64,000 nucleotides of DNA from Pseudomonadota bacterium (GCA_030653935.1 JAURYL010000022.1:1-64000); one strand, 5' to 3'; positions 34,501 through 45,982 are shown, numbered from the stretch's first letter. Notes: generated from the sequence alone by a model not told the origin. Made by a program: numbers and translations.

Positions 34501-34545
34501 ATCAGCATATAAAGATATGCTGATATACCTATTGCTAGGTATGAT
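34501..34545 (+). promoter_or_regulatory. Palindromic operator and promoter of the octaheme cytochrome operon
   Basis: A perfect 10-bp inverted repeat ATCAGCATAT-AAAG-ATATGCTGAT lies at 34501-34524. A smaller TACCT-N6-AGGTA follows at 34526-34541, then a -10-like TATGAT at 34540-34545. The ATG of the DUF302 gene follows at 34579 with GAGG before it. The palindrome would overlap the -35 region, as expected for a repressor site. Apart from this, the 249-bp gap after the restriction gene holds nothing I can identify. Confidence 0.5.
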
Positions 34546-34578
34546 GCGCGGCATCCCCATCCATATAGAGGTTGAGTC

Positions 34579-35127
34579 ATGGTCAAGTTGATTGCGGGTC
34601 TCATCGCCGGAGCGGCGATCACCATGGCGCTGGCCTGGAACATGGCCAGCGGCCTGATGTTCAAGGAAGTGCAAAGCCCGTTCGGGTTGGAAGAAACCGT
34701 GGCGCGCATCCAGCAGAACATCCAGAACACGGGTAATGGCTGGGCGCTGGCGGGTTTGCGCAATCCCGCCAAGGCGGTGCAGCAGGATGGCGGTAATGTG
34801 CTGCCGGTGCTGATGATCGAGGCGTGCAGCACCAAATATTCCAAGCCGGTGCTCAAGGAAGACACCGTGCGTTTTCTTTCCATTCTGATGCCCTGCAAGA
34901 TCAGCGTGTACAAGAAGAATGACGGCAAGGTCTACATCGGCACCATGAATGCCGGCCTGATGGGCAGGATGTTCGGACCGCTGGTGGGCGAGGTCATGGG
35001 CCAGGTCGCGGAAGACCAGAAGAAATTCCTGATTTTCGACGCCAGCAAGCCGGCGCCGAAAATGATCGAAGGCATGCCCGGCGCGGCGAGCGGCGGTGGT
35101 GCCGCCGGCGGCGGCGGCGGTTGCTGA
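34579..35127 (+). CDS. DUF302-family membrane-anchored protein with Gly-rich Cys tail
   Basis: This 182-aa protein has an N-terminal membrane helix (LIAGLIAGAAITMALAWNM). A DUF302-like domain (about residues 35-160) contains FGLEETVARIQQNIQNTG, GNVLPVLMIEACSTKYS and FLSILMPCKISVYKKNDGKV. The tail (residues 168-182) is nearly all Gly/Ala and ends in Cys. It is the first gene of the tetrathionate-reductase-like operon. The conserved Cys residues and the partner cytochrome suggest a redox or sulfur-handling role, but this is inference. Confidence 0.8.
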   Translation: MVKLIAGLIAGAAITMALAWNMASGLMFKEVQSPFGLEETVARIQQNIQNTGNGWALAGLRNPAKAVQQDGGNVLPVLMIEACSTKYSKPVLKEDTVRFLSILMPCKISVYKKNDGKVYIGTMNAGLMGRMFGPLVGEVMGQVAEDQKKFLIFDASKPAPKMIEGMPGAASGGGAAGGGGGC

Positions 35128-35141
35128 AGCGGAGCGCGGAC

Positions 35142-36752
35142 ATGTCCCTACGCCAATTTATCAGCGCCGGCCTGCTCGGCCTGCTCGCGTCCCTGGCGCT
35201 GGCAAGCAACGCGCCGACGCCCGCGCCGGCCGCCAAGGCGGCCACCAGTTCCACCGCCGACCACAGCAAGTTCAAGGCCCTGCAACAGTCTTTTGCCAGC
35301 GGTCCGGAAGTCACCAAAGCCTGCCTGACCTGCCACACCGAGGCGGCCAAGCAGGTGCACAAGACCAAGCACTGGACCTGGGAATTCATGAACCCGGATA
35401 CCAAACAGCGTCTGGGCAAGAAGAACGTCATCAACAATTTCTGTACCGCCGTGCCTTCGAACTACGAGTTCTGTACCGCCTGCCACGTCGGCTATGGCTG
35501 GAAAGACCAGAACTACGATTTCACTTCCGAGAACAACGTCGATTGCCTGGCCTGCCATGACACCACCGGCACCTACCGCAAGCTGCCCGGCCTGGCGGGG
35601 CATCCCACCTACAAGGATGTGGAATTCCCGCCCAAGTCCGGCAAGATCGTCAAGGCGCCTGACCTGCGGGCCGTGGCTCAGGGCGTGGGCAAGAGCAGCC
35701 GCGACACCTGCGGCTCCTGCCACTTCTACGGCGGCGGTGGCGACGCGGTGAAGCATGGCGACCTCGATAGCTCGCTGAAGAATCCCGGCAAGTATCTGGA
35801 CGTGCACATGGCCAAGGATGGCCTCAACTTCACTTGCGGCGAGTGCCACAAGACCTCGGGCCACGACGTGCCGGGCAGCCGCTACGCGGTGACCACGGTG
35901 GAGAAGGAAGGCGGCCACATGCGCGGCAAGAAGGATGCCAACCCCGCCACCTGCCAGGCCTGCCATGGTGGCAAGCCGCACCAGGGCGAGAAGGCTGATC
36001 GTCTCAACGCGCATACCGCCAAGCTGGCCTGCCAGACCTGCCACATCCCGGAGTTCGCCCGCGCGCAGCCGACCAAGATGATGTGGGACTGGTCCACCGC
36101 CGGAAAACTGGACAAGGACGGCAAGCCGTTCAAGATCAAGGACTCGGTCGGCCACGACGCCTACGACAGCAAGAAGGGCGATTTCCGCTACGAATCCAAT
36201 GTCATCCCCGACTACGTCTGGTTCAACGGCAAGGTGGATTACACCCTGCGCGAAACCAAGCTGGACCCGAGCAAGGTCATCGAGATCAACCACTTCAACG
36301 GCAGCCCGGACGATGGAAAGTCCAAGATCTGGCCGATCAAGCGCTTCGTCGGCAAGCAGCCCTATGACGTCGGCAGCAACCAGTTGCTGGTGTTCCATAC
36401 CTACGGCAAGGACGACAGCGCCCTCTGGTCGAATTTCAACTGGGACAAGGCGATCGAGTTCGGTATGAAGGAAATCGGCGCCGAATACAGCGGCAAGTAC
36501 GCCTTCGTCAGCACCGAGATGTCCTGGCCGATCACCCACATGGTCGCGCCCAAGGCGGATGCCCTGGCCTGTGCCCAATGCCACACCGGGCCGGGGCGCC
36601 TGGACAAGGTTCCGGGTATCTACATGCCGGGGCGCCATGGCAACGCGCTGCTCGACACCCTGGGTTGGAGTTTCGCCGGATTGGCATTCCTGGGAGTCGT
36701 CGCGCACGGCGCCGGCCGCATCTACACCTCGCGCAAAGGAGCGGAAAAATGA
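35142..36752 (+). CDS. otr: Octaheme tetrathionate reductase-type cytochrome c
   Basis: This protein is about 536 aa. A signal peptide (MSLRQFISAGLLGLLASLALA) is followed by exactly eight CXXCH haem sites: CLTCH, CTACH, CLACH, CGSCH, CGECH, CQACH, CQTCH and CAQCH. A C-terminal membrane helix (LGWSFAGLAFLGVVAHGAG) anchors it. Otr proteins reduce tetrathionate and in vitro also nitrite and hydroxylamine in the periplasm. The ATG at 35142 with GGAG ahead is preferred over a TTG at 35121 inside the previous gene. It overlaps the cytochrome b gene by 4 nt. Confidence 0.9.
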   Translation: MSLRQFISAGLLGLLASLALASNAPTPAPAAKAATSSTADHSKFKALQQSFASGPEVTKACLTCHTEAAKQVHKTKHWTWEFMNPDTKQRLGKKNVINNFCTAVPSNYEFCTACHVGYGWKDQNYDFTSENNVDCLACHDTTGTYRKLPGLAGHPTYKDVEFPPKSGKIVKAPDLRAVAQGVGKSSRDTCGSCHFYGGGGDAVKHGDLDSSLKNPGKYLDVHMAKDGLNFTCGECHKTSGHDVPGSRYAVTTVEKEGGHMRGKKDANPATCQACHGGKPHQGEKADRLNAHTAKLACQTCHIPEFARAQPTKMMWDWSTAGKLDKDGKPFKIKDSVGHDAYDSKKGDFRYESNVIPDYVWFNGKVDYTLRETKLDPSKVIEINHFNGSPDDGKSKIWPIKRFVGKQPYDVGSNQLLVFHTYGKDDSALWSNFNWDKAIEFGMKEIGAEYSGKYAFVSTEMSWPITHMVAPKADALACAQCHTGPGRLDKVPGIYMPGRHGNALLDTLGWSFAGLAFLGVVAHGAGRIYTSRKGAEK

Positions 36753-37363
36753 ACGCAAACGCAACTGAGCGCATCTACGTCTTCAAACGCTTCGAGCGCT
36801 TCTGGCACTGGTCGCAAGCGGCACTGATCATCACCCTGATGCTCACCGGCTTCGAAGTGCACGGCAGCTACACGCTGTTCGGCTTCGAGGATGCGGTGAA
36901 CATCCATACCACCGCCGCCTGGTCGCTGGTGACGCTATGGGTGTTCGCGGTGTTCTGGCACTTCACCACCGGCGAGTGGAAGCAATACATCCCGACCCTG
37001 GACAAGGCGGGAGCCATGTTCAAGTACTACCTGACCGGCATCTTCAGCCACGCCCCGCACCCGTTCAAACAGACGGTGTTGAAGAAGCACAACCCGCTGC
37101 AACGTCTGGCTTATCTTGGCTTCTGGCTGGGCATGTCACCGCTGATCTGGTTCACCGGCTGGTTCTATCTGTTTTACGACCAGTGGGCGGCGTGGGGGCT
37201 GGATGCGTATCTCTCCCTGGAGTGGGTGGCGTTCTTCCATACCGTGGGCGCGTTCATGATCCTGATTTTCTTCATCGCCCATGTGTACCTGGCCACCGCC
37301 GGCCATACGCCGACCTCCCACATCAAGGCCATGATCACCGGCTGGGAGGATGTCGGGCATTGA
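36749..37363 (+). CDS. Cytochrome b subunit (formate dehydrogenase gamma / cytochrome b561 type)
   Basis: This 204-aa protein has four or five membrane helices: HWSQAALIITLMLTGF, TTAAWSLVTLWVFAVFWHF, AYLGFWLGMSPLIWFTGWFYLF and TVGAFMILIFFIAHVYLAT. Conserved His residues (RFWHWSQ, IHTTAAW, FFHTVGA, AHVYLAT) suit two b haems. It should pass quinol electrons to the octaheme cytochrome. The ATG overlaps the otr stop (ATGA). Confidence 0.9.
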   Translation: MNANATERIYVFKRFERFWHWSQAALIITLMLTGFEVHGSYTLFGFEDAVNIHTTAAWSLVTLWVFAVFWHFTTGEWKQYIPTLDKAGAMFKYYLTGIFSHAPHPFKQTVLKKHNPLQRLAYLGFWLGMSPLIWFTGWFYLFYDQWAAWGLDAYLSLEWVAFFHTVGAFMILIFFIAHVYLATAGHTPTSHIKAMITGWEDVGH

Positions 37364-37382
37364 GGTGAATACACGCAATTCC

Positions 37383-37460
37383 CCGTGGGAGCGGGCTTGC
37401 CCGCGATAGCAACACTTCGCGCCGACTGACGGCGCATCGCGGGCAAGCCCGCTCCTACGG
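37383..37460. repeat. REP-like palindrome between cytochrome b and thioredoxin-like genes
   Basis: The arms GTGGGAGCGGGCTTGCCCGCGA and TCGCGGGCAAGCCCGCTCCTACG (37385-37406 and 37436-37458) face each other around a GC-rich loop. The arm sequence closely resembles the well-known Pseudomonas REP unit. It sits between convergent genes. Its outer edge supplies the TAG stop of the minus-strand gene. Confidence 0.85.
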
Positions 37461-38267
37461 GCGCGCCGCGTGCCTGAGAAATTCCGCGTACTGTGACCAG
37501 TCCGAAACCGGACCGGTGTGTGAAAACAACACCACACCGTGACGGCCCAGGATGTATGTGGCAGGAAAGGCACGGGCGATTTCGCGATCCGCCAGCATCC
37601 CGCCGCCCGCCAGCGGCAACGCCGCATCCCGTGATCCACGCACACCACTGTCATACAGCGGCATGGCAATCTTCTGCCGCCGCAGCCATGCCCGCGCGCT
37701 GGCAACATCCTCGCGCACCTGGATCAGGGCGAAAGCAATTTTTTCCTTCCTGAGTTGTTTGGCGAGACGCTGGAAGCCCGGCATTTCCTGGCGGCAATGC
37801 GGGCACCAGGAACCCCAGAAATGCAGCACCCGCACCCGTCCGTCGAGATCGCTCAGGCGCAGTTTCCTGGCCGCCGCGTCGCTCAGCGCCAGATCGGGAA
37901 AGCGCATTCCCCGCTTCATGCCGACCGCGGCGCGGGCGCTGGCCGCCGCGTCCGGGTAGGGCCCCCACAGGGTCGGCCAGCGTTTGCCATCGAAGACCCG
38001 CTGCTCGTTGACCGCGAACAGCACGCAGGTCTGCTCGCCGTGCCGGCGGCAGGATTCCAGCGCCTGTGTTTCCGCCGCGTCCTCGCTCACCGCGCTGGCG
38101 GCCCAGGCGTAAGCGCCACCAGGGGCGATGGCGAAGGCGCGCGGCGTGGCGGCATTGAGAAAGCTTTGATAGGCGGCCTGGCCTCGGCTGTCGAGGTGCG
38201 GCACGGCAGCTGGCGGCGCCGCCGACGCCAGAATTGGGAACAGCAGGAGCAGTGACCTGAACAACAT
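37455..38267 (-). CDS. Exported TlpA-like thioredoxin protein with extra N-terminal domain
   Basis: This 270-aa protein has a signal peptide (MLFRSLLLLFPILASA). The N-terminal ~100 residues (AYAWAASAVSEDAAETQALESC .. CVLFAVNEQRVFDGKRW) resemble DUF4189-like domains. The C-terminal TlpA/ResA-like fold has active-site WCPHC and the cis-Pro region FPATYILGRHGVV. It probably reduces or delivers disulfides in the periplasm, for example in cytochrome c maturation. The start overlaps the upstream sensor-like gene by one base. The stop codon lies inside a REP element. Confidence 0.85.
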   Translation of the reverse strand: MLFRSLLLLFPILASAAPPAAVPHLDSRGQAAYQSFLNAATPRAFAIAPGGAYAWAASAVSEDAAETQALESCRRHGEQTCVLFAVNEQRVFDGKRWPTLWGPYPDAAASARAAVGMKRGMRFPDLALSDAAARKLRLSDLDGRVRVLHFWGSWCPHCRQEMPGFQRLAKQLRKEKIAFALIQVREDVASARAWLRRQKIAMPLYDSGVRGSRDAALPLAGGGMLADREIARAFPATYILGRHGVVLFSHTGPVSDWSQYAEFLRHAARP

Positions 38268-39226
38268 CAGCCGCTCACGAACTCGAATGGACTGCTGCTG
38301 CCGAGGAACTCGTCAAATCGCAGGTAGTGCGAGCCGTCGCAGGAGAAGGTGAGGCTGACCATGCCGTTGAAGATGTTGATCGAGGACATGCGCAGATAGA
38401 TGTTCTCGTCAGCCAGACGTAACGAACTCAGGTTGGCGAGGATGCGGGCGATGTCCTGTTCCGGGATCAGGGCGTCGGCCGGGTAGGCCTGTTGCGGGTA
38501 AACCAGGCAGATGTCCGGGTCGCCCAGGGCGTCCTGGTCGAGGATGCGATAGCGATAGGGGTCCGCAACCGTCCAGATGGTCGCCTGGCTGCTGGAAAAG
38601 TGGATCTGGCACTGGAACACGCCACGATGGGTGAGCAATTCCTCGAGGATCGACAGGCCCTTGTCCAGGTTCATATCCATCGGGCTGTCCACCCGGCATT
38701 GCAGGAAGACATTGCTACGGATCGCGGGGTCACCCTTGATCTGGCGCCAATGCCCGGGTTCCTCATAGAGGCTGGCGGTCGCCGGCAGGTTGCGCAGGTC
38801 GAAATCGGCGCCCAGATAGCCGAGCGCGGTGCCATTGGGGTCACGCACGAGTTGTAGCGCGGTGAGCGAGGGGCGACGCTTCAGCAGGCTGATGTAGGCG
38901 TCGGAGAGGAGAAATCCCCAGGCCGGCACCGCTTCGTTCATGTACGGCCGTTGCGAGCGGTCGCGCCCGAAGTGGCCGGGAATCAAACAAGGCTGGCCGG
39001 CGTCGGCGCCGATGTTGTCGCAGAGCTGGATGCCGTCAAAGCCGAGGCAGTAGAGGAAGGTGCAGTGGGGGATGCCGAAAAAGCCTTCCAGCAACACCGC
39101 GTTCAGGCGCTCGTGATCTCCCCAGGCGGGCGCGCATTGCGCCGCCAGACGCGCCAGAGGTTCTTGCAGGAGCAACGCCAGTTGCTCGCGTTGCAGGTAG
39201 ATGCCGTCTTTCCAGGGGGTCGTCAT
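38267..39226 (-). CDS. PDC/Cache-like sensor-domain protein without output domain
   Basis: This 319-aa protein has an alpha/beta region typical of PDC sensors (GFDGIQLCDNIG, RDRSQRPYMNEAVPAWGFLLSD, TALQLVRDPNGTALGYLGADFDL). A C-terminal portion (IHFSSSQATIWTVADPYRYRI and a helical end) follows. No signal peptide or membrane helix is visible, so a cytoplasmic location is likely, unusual for a Cache-type domain. No kinase, GGDEF or methyl-accepting domain is attached. It is cotranscribed with the thioredoxin-like gene. Function unknown. Confidence 0.7.
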   Translation of the reverse strand: MTTPWKDGIYLQREQLALLLQEPLARLAAQCAPAWGDHERLNAVLLEGFFGIPHCTFLYCLGFDGIQLCDNIGADAGQPCLIPGHFGRDRSQRPYMNEAVPAWGFLLSDAYISLLKRRPSLTALQLVRDPNGTALGYLGADFDLRNLPATASLYEEPGHWRQIKGDPAIRSNVFLQCRVDSPMDMNLDKGLSILEELLTHRGVFQCQIHFSSSQATIWTVADPYRYRILDQDALGDPDICLVYPQQAYPADALIPEQDIARILANLSSLRLADENIYLRMSSINIFNGMVSLTFSCDGSHYLRFDEFLGSSSPFEFVSG

Positions 39227-39284
39227 GGCGCGCCATTCCGTTAATCCGATGAAAACGCGCGTAGGTTACGCCATCGCGGGCAAG

Positions 39285-39313
39285 AAAAAAGCCGGGCAAT
39301 GCCCGGCTTTTTT
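39285..39313. terminator. Bidirectional terminator after prkA
   Basis: The sequence AAAAAAGCCGGGC-AAT-GCCCGGCTTTTTT is a perfect 13-bp inverted repeat with A and T runs at both ends. It lies 17 nt beyond the prkA stop and 58 nt before the start of the sensor-like gene. Confidence 0.92.
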
Positions 39314-39330
39314 CAGCGAGTGGTGAAGGT

Positions 39331-40221
39331 TCAGGCCTTGCGGCTGGTTTCCACCATGCGCTCGATCAACGGCCCGAGCACAACTTCCATCGCGAAGCCC
39401 ATCTTGCCGCCGGGCACCACCAGGTTGTTGGGGCGCGACATGAAGGAACCGGGGATCATGTTGAGGAAGTAGGGGAAATCCACGCCCTTGGGATTGCGGA
39501 AGCGCACCACCACCAGGCTCTCGTCCGGGGTCGGAATGTCGCGCGCGATGAAGGGGTTGGAGGTGTCCACCAGGGGCACGCGCTGGAAGTTCACGTCGGT
39601 CTGCGAGAACTGCGGGGTCACGTAGTTCACGTAATCCGGCATGCGGCGCAGGATGGTGTCGACGATGACCTCGGCGGAGTAGCCGCGCTCGGACGCGTCG
39701 CGGTGAATCTTCTGGATCCACTCCAGGTTGACCACGGGCACCACGCCGACGCCCAGGTCGACGTGCTGTGGCATGTTCACGGTGTCGGTCTTGACCAGAC
39801 CGTGCAGGCCTTCGTAGAACAGGATGTCGCTGCCGCCGGGCAGGTCCTGCCAGGGGGTGAACTCGCCCGGCTTCAGGCTGGTGCCCAGTTTGGCGTTGAG
39901 ATCGTCGGCTTCTTCTTCGCTGTGGATGTAGTAGCGACGCTGGCCGCCGCCGGTTTCGCCGTAGGTCTTGAACAGGTTTTCCAGGGCGGCGAAATCGTTG
40001 GCTTCCGGGCCGAAGTGGCTGAAGCTGTGGTTGCCGGCGGCTTCCGCCTTCTTCATGGCTTCCTTGAATTCGACGCGACCCAGGCTGTGGAAGCTGTCGC
40101 CTTCGATGACGGCGGCGGTCAGCTTCTCGCGCGTGAAAATGTGTTCGAACGCGCGCTTGACGGTGGTGGTGCCGGCGCCGGACGAGCCGGTGACGACGAC
40201 GACGGGATGCTTCTTGGACAT
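39331..40221 (-). CDS. prkA: Phosphoribulokinase
   Basis: This 296-aa protein has the P-loop GSSGAGTTTVKRAF near the N-terminus. ViEGDSFHS, RRYYIHSEEEAD, DILFYEGLHGL and the ARDIPTPDESLVVVRFRNP end match the proteobacterial (short, octameric) phosphoribulokinase. It makes ribulose 1,5-bisphosphate from ribulose 5-phosphate in the Calvin cycle. The ATG at 40221 begins the conserved MSKKHPVVVVTG; sequence before it is AT-rich promoter DNA. No Rubisco or cbbR gene is in the window. Confidence 0.95.
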   Translation of the reverse strand: MSKKHPVVVVTGSSGAGTTTVKRAFEHIFTREKLTAAVIEGDSFHSLGRVEFKEAMKKAEAAGNHSFSHFGPEANDFAALENLFKTYGETGGGQRRYYIHSEEEADDLNAKLGTSLKPGEFTPWQDLPGGSDILFYEGLHGLVKTDTVNMPQHVDLGVGVVPVVNLEWIQKIHRDASERGYSAEVIVDTILRRMPDYVNYVTPQFSQTDVNFQRVPLVDTSNPFIARDIPTPDESLVVVRFRNPKGVDFPYFLNMIPGSFMSRPNNLVVPGGKMGFAMEVVLGPLIERMVETSRKA

Positions 40222-40333
40222 GGGTGTTCCCCCAAAAAAGAACCGTAAAAAGATGAAACGAGAAAAATGAAATGTGTCGGTGAGGTGCTTGCTTCCGTCA
40301 CATTTTATGTTTCGCTTCTCACCCCGGTAATAA

Positions 40334-43012
<2,679 letters not shown>

Positions 43013-43023
43013 GGAGGCTTGAT

Positions 43024-43512
43024 ATGAGACGCCAACTGATCAAGGTTCTCGCCGGGCTGGCGGTGGCGGGCCTGCTCGCCGGCTGCGGCTTCCAGTTGCG
43101 CGGGCAGTCGCAGTTGCCGTTCACGGCCGCCCATGTCGAAGCCGCGCGCGGCTCGGCCCTGGCCGAGGGGCTGCGCCAGTCGCTACGCGGCCAGGACAAG
43201 TTGACGGAGCAGAGCGAAGGCGCGCCGATGCGCATCCGTCTTGGCAAGGAATCGCGCCAGAAAAACATCCTGTCCCTCTCCGGCGCCGGCAAGGTCAAGG
43301 AATACCGGCTGGAATACCGGGTCGAACTGTCCGCCTACAATGCCGCCGGCGTGGAGTTGATCGCACCCGCGCAAATTTATCTGACGCGCGAGTTTTCCTA
43401 CAGCGACACCGAGGTTCTGGCCAAGGAAGGCGAGGAGGCCGCCCTCAATCGCGCGATGGAGCGCGAGGCGCTGCGCCAGATACTGCGCCGCCTGTCCTAC
43501 CTCAAACCTTGA
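43024..43512 (+). CDS. lptE: LPS-assembly lipoprotein LptE
   Basis: This protein is about 162 aa with the lipobox LLAGC in VLAGLAVAGLLAGCGFQLRGQ, the standard LptE N-terminus. It would plug the LptD barrel that inserts LPS in the outer membrane. GGAGG 7 nt before the ATG at 43024 favours this start over one overlapping the leuS stop at 43009. Confidence 0.93.
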   Translation: MRRQLIKVLAGLAVAGLLAGCGFQLRGQSQLPFTAAHVEAARGSALAEGLRQSLRGQDKLTEQSEGAPMRIRLGKESRQKNILSLSGAGKVKEYRLEYRVELSAYNAAGVELIAPAQIYLTREFSYSDTEVLAKEGEEAALNRAMEREALRQILRRLSYLKP

Positions 43513-43525
43513 GTCGGCGCCCAAG

Positions 43526-44557
43526 ATGAAACTGCGGGGCGAGCAACTCGAAGCCCAGCTCAAGCGCCAGCTGGCCCCGGTCTGGCTGGTCAGCGGCGAC
43601 GAACCGCTGTTGACCGACGAAGCCTGTGCCCGCATCCGCGCCGTCGCGCGCGCGCAAGGCTACGACGAACGCCAGTCGTATCAGTCCGAGACCGGTTTCG
43701 ACTGGAAGGGCTGGCTGGCCGGCTTCGACTCGCTTTCTTTGTTCTCCAGCCGCCGCCTGATCGAACTGCGTCTGCCCACCGGCAAGCCGGGCATCGAAGG
43801 CGGCAAGACCCTGGAGGCCTGGGTCGCCAATCCCCCGGCCGATACCCTGCTGTTGATCACCACGCCCAAGCTGGACAAGGCGACGCTGTCGACCAAGTGG
43901 GCGACGGCGCTGGAACGTGGCGGCATCCTGCTCCAGACCGCGCCGCCGCCGCTGGAACGCCTGCCCGACTGGATCGGCGAGCGACTCGCCCGCCACGGCC
44001 TGAAAGCCGACCGCGACACCCTGGCCTGGCTGGCGGCGCGAGTGGAAGGCAACCTGCTCGCCGCGCATCAGGAAATCGAAAAGCTCGCGTTGCTGCTGCC
44101 GCCCGGGCAGATGGACCGCGAGGCGGTGCGTGGCGCCGTCACCGATGTCGCGCGTTACGATGTGTCCGACCTGTCCGAGTCCTTCCTCAAGGGCGATGCC
44201 GCGCGTTTCTGCCGGGTGCTGGACGGCCTGCGGGCGGAAGGTGAGGCGCTGGTCTTCGTGCTGGCGGTATTCGGTGGCGAAGTGCGCACCCTCTACCGTC
44301 TCGCCGCCGGCCTCGCTCGCGGTGAACGCCTGCCCGCCCTGATGCAGGCCGCGCGCGTCTGGGACAGTCGCCAGGGGCTGGTGGAACGCGCCCTGCAACG
44401 CGCGGATGTCGGCAAGTGGGCCTGGGCCATGCGCGGCCTCTCCCGCCTCGACCGCGCCGCCAAGGGCTTGTTGCGGGAAGATGCCTGGGATGAACTGAAA
44501 CAACTGGGCCTCGCTCTGATGAACAAGGGCCAGGCCCCCGCCTTTGAAAAAAACTAA
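43526..44557 (+). CDS. holA: DNA polymerase III delta subunit
   Basis: This 343-aa protein has the HolA pattern: PVWLVSGDEPLLTDEAC near the start, LFSSRRLIELRLPTGKPG, LLITTPKLDKATLSTKW, and a C-terminal helical collar (LGLALMNKG). It is part of the clamp-loader complex. It follows lptE by 13 bp, the common proteobacterial order. Confidence 0.95.
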   Translation: MKLRGEQLEAQLKRQLAPVWLVSGDEPLLTDEACARIRAVARAQGYDERQSYQSETGFDWKGWLAGFDSLSLFSSRRLIELRLPTGKPGIEGGKTLEAWVANPPADTLLLITTPKLDKATLSTKWATALERGGILLQTAPPPLERLPDWIGERLARHGLKADRDTLAWLAARVEGNLLAAHQEIEKLALLLPPGQMDREAVRGAVTDVARYDVSDLSESFLKGDAARFCRVLDGLRAEGEALVFVLAVFGGEVRTLYRLAAGLARGERLPALMQAARVWDSRQGLVERALQRADVGKWAWAMRGLSRLDRAAKGLLREDAWDELKQLGLALMNKGQAPAFEKN

Positions 44558-44603
44558 CCAAACATGGCCCGCACGAACCGTGCCCGCTTTATGAAACAAC
44601 GAC

Positions 44604-44682
44604 GTAGGATGTGGTGAGCGCAGCGAACCGCATCTTCCGCCGCGTTATGCTTCGATGCGGTTCGTTCCTCACCGCATCCTAC
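44604..44682. repeat. Palindromic intergenic repeat between holA and proA
   Basis: The arms GTAGGATGTGGTGAGCG..GAACCGCATC and GATGCGGTTCG..CTCACCGCATCCTAC (44604-44634 and 44654-44682) form a long imperfect hairpin. It occupies most of the 153-bp gap. This GTAGGATGCGGTGAG family is commonly met in proteobacterial intergenic DNA. Confidence 0.85.
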
Positions 44683-44710
44683 GCGTGGACTAACGCCTAA
44701 CGGAGCCGAA

Positions 44711-45982
44711 ATGGACATCAAAACCTACATGCAAACCCTCGGCCGGCAGGCCCGCGACGCCTCGCGCGCCGTCGCCCGCGCCGACACCAACCAGAAAAAC
44801 CAGGCGCTGCTGGCGATGGCCGACGCCATCGAACGCGACGCCGCGAAACTGCTTGCCGCCAACGCGCTGGACATGGACGCGGCGCGCGCCCGTGGCCTCG
44901 ACTCGGCCATGCTCGACCGCCTCGCCCTCAACGAGAAAACCGTCGCCGGCATGGCCGAAGGCTTGCGCCAGATCGCCGCGCTCCCCGATCCCGTTGGCGA
45001 AATGGACGACCTCAAGTTCCGCCCCTCCGGCATCCAGGTCGGCAAGATGCGGGTGCCACTGGGCGTCATCGGCATCATTTACGAGGCGCGTCCCAACGTC
45101 ACGGCGGACGCCGCCGGGCTCTGCCTGAAATCCGGCAACGCCGCCATCCTGCGCGGTGGCAGCGAAGCTCTGCAATCCAACCAGGCCATCGCCGCCTGCG
45201 TGCGCGAGGGGCTGGCCGCCGCCGGCCTGCCGGGAACCGCCGTGCAGGTGATCGAAACCAGTGACCGCGCCGCCGTGGGCGAACTCATCACCATGAAGGA
45301 TTATGTCGACGTCATCGTCCCGCGCGGCGGCAAGGGCCTGATCGAGCGCATCAGCGGCGAAGCGCGGGTACCCGTGATCAAGCACCTGCACGGCAACTGC
45401 CACGTCTACGTCGACGACCGCGCCGACCTCGCGAAAGCGGTGAAGATCGTCGAGAACGCCAAGACCCAACGCTACGGCACCTGCAATACCACCGAATCCC
45501 TGCTCGTCGCGCGCGATGTCGCCGCCACCGCACTACCCGGCATCGGCGCCATGCTTGCGGCCAAGGGCGTGGAAATGCGCTGCTGCCCGGAAGCCCTGGC
45601 CATCCTCGACCGCGCCGCCGTGTCCAACCTGAAACAGGCCGCCGAATCGGACTGGGATGAGGAATACCTCGGCCCCATCATCGCCATCAAGGTGGTGGAC
45701 GGTCTCGACGCCGCCATCGATCACATCAACGTCCACGGCTCCCACCACACCGACGCCATCCTCACCGAAGACTACGGCCGCGCCCGCCGCTTCCTGCGCG
45801 AAGTCGATTCCGCCAGCGTCATGGTCAACGCCTCCACCCGCTTCGCCGACGGCTTCGAATACGGTCTCGGCGCGGAAATCGGTATCTCGACCGACAAGAT
45901 CCACGCCCGCGGTCCGGTCGGCCTGGAAGGGCTGACCAGCCAGAAATGGGTGGTGTTGGGGGATGGGCATGTCAGAGGCTGA
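44711..45982 (+). CDS. proA: Gamma-glutamyl phosphate reductase
   Basis: This 423-aa aldehyde-dehydrogenase-fold enzyme has the catalytic cysteine in [46 protein letters not shown] and the C-terminal [25 protein letters not shown] are also present. It is the second step of proline synthesis. In many betaproteobacteria nadD follows directly; here an accessory cassette of about 6.8 kb intervenes. The last 20 bp overlap a small open frame. Confidence 0.97.
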   Translation: MDIKTYMQTLGRQARDASRAVARADTNQKNQALLAMADAIERDAAKLLAANALDMDAARARGLDSAMLDRLALNEKTVAGMAEGLRQIAALPDPVGEMDDLKFRPSGIQVGKMRVPLGVIGIIYEARPNVTADAAGLCLKSGNAAILRGGSEALQSNQAIAACVREGLAAAGLPGTAVQVIETSDRAAVGELITMKDYVDVIVPRGGKGLIERISGEARVPVIKHLHGNCHVYVDDRADLAKAVKIVENAKTQRYGTCNTTESLLVARDVAATALPGIGAMLAAKGVEMRCCPEALAILDRAAVSNLKQAAESDWDEEYLGPIIAIKVVDGLDAAIDHINVHGSHHTDAILTEDYGRARRFLREVDSASVMVNASTRFADGFEYGLGAEIGISTDKIHARGPVGLEGLTSQKWVVLGDGHVRG

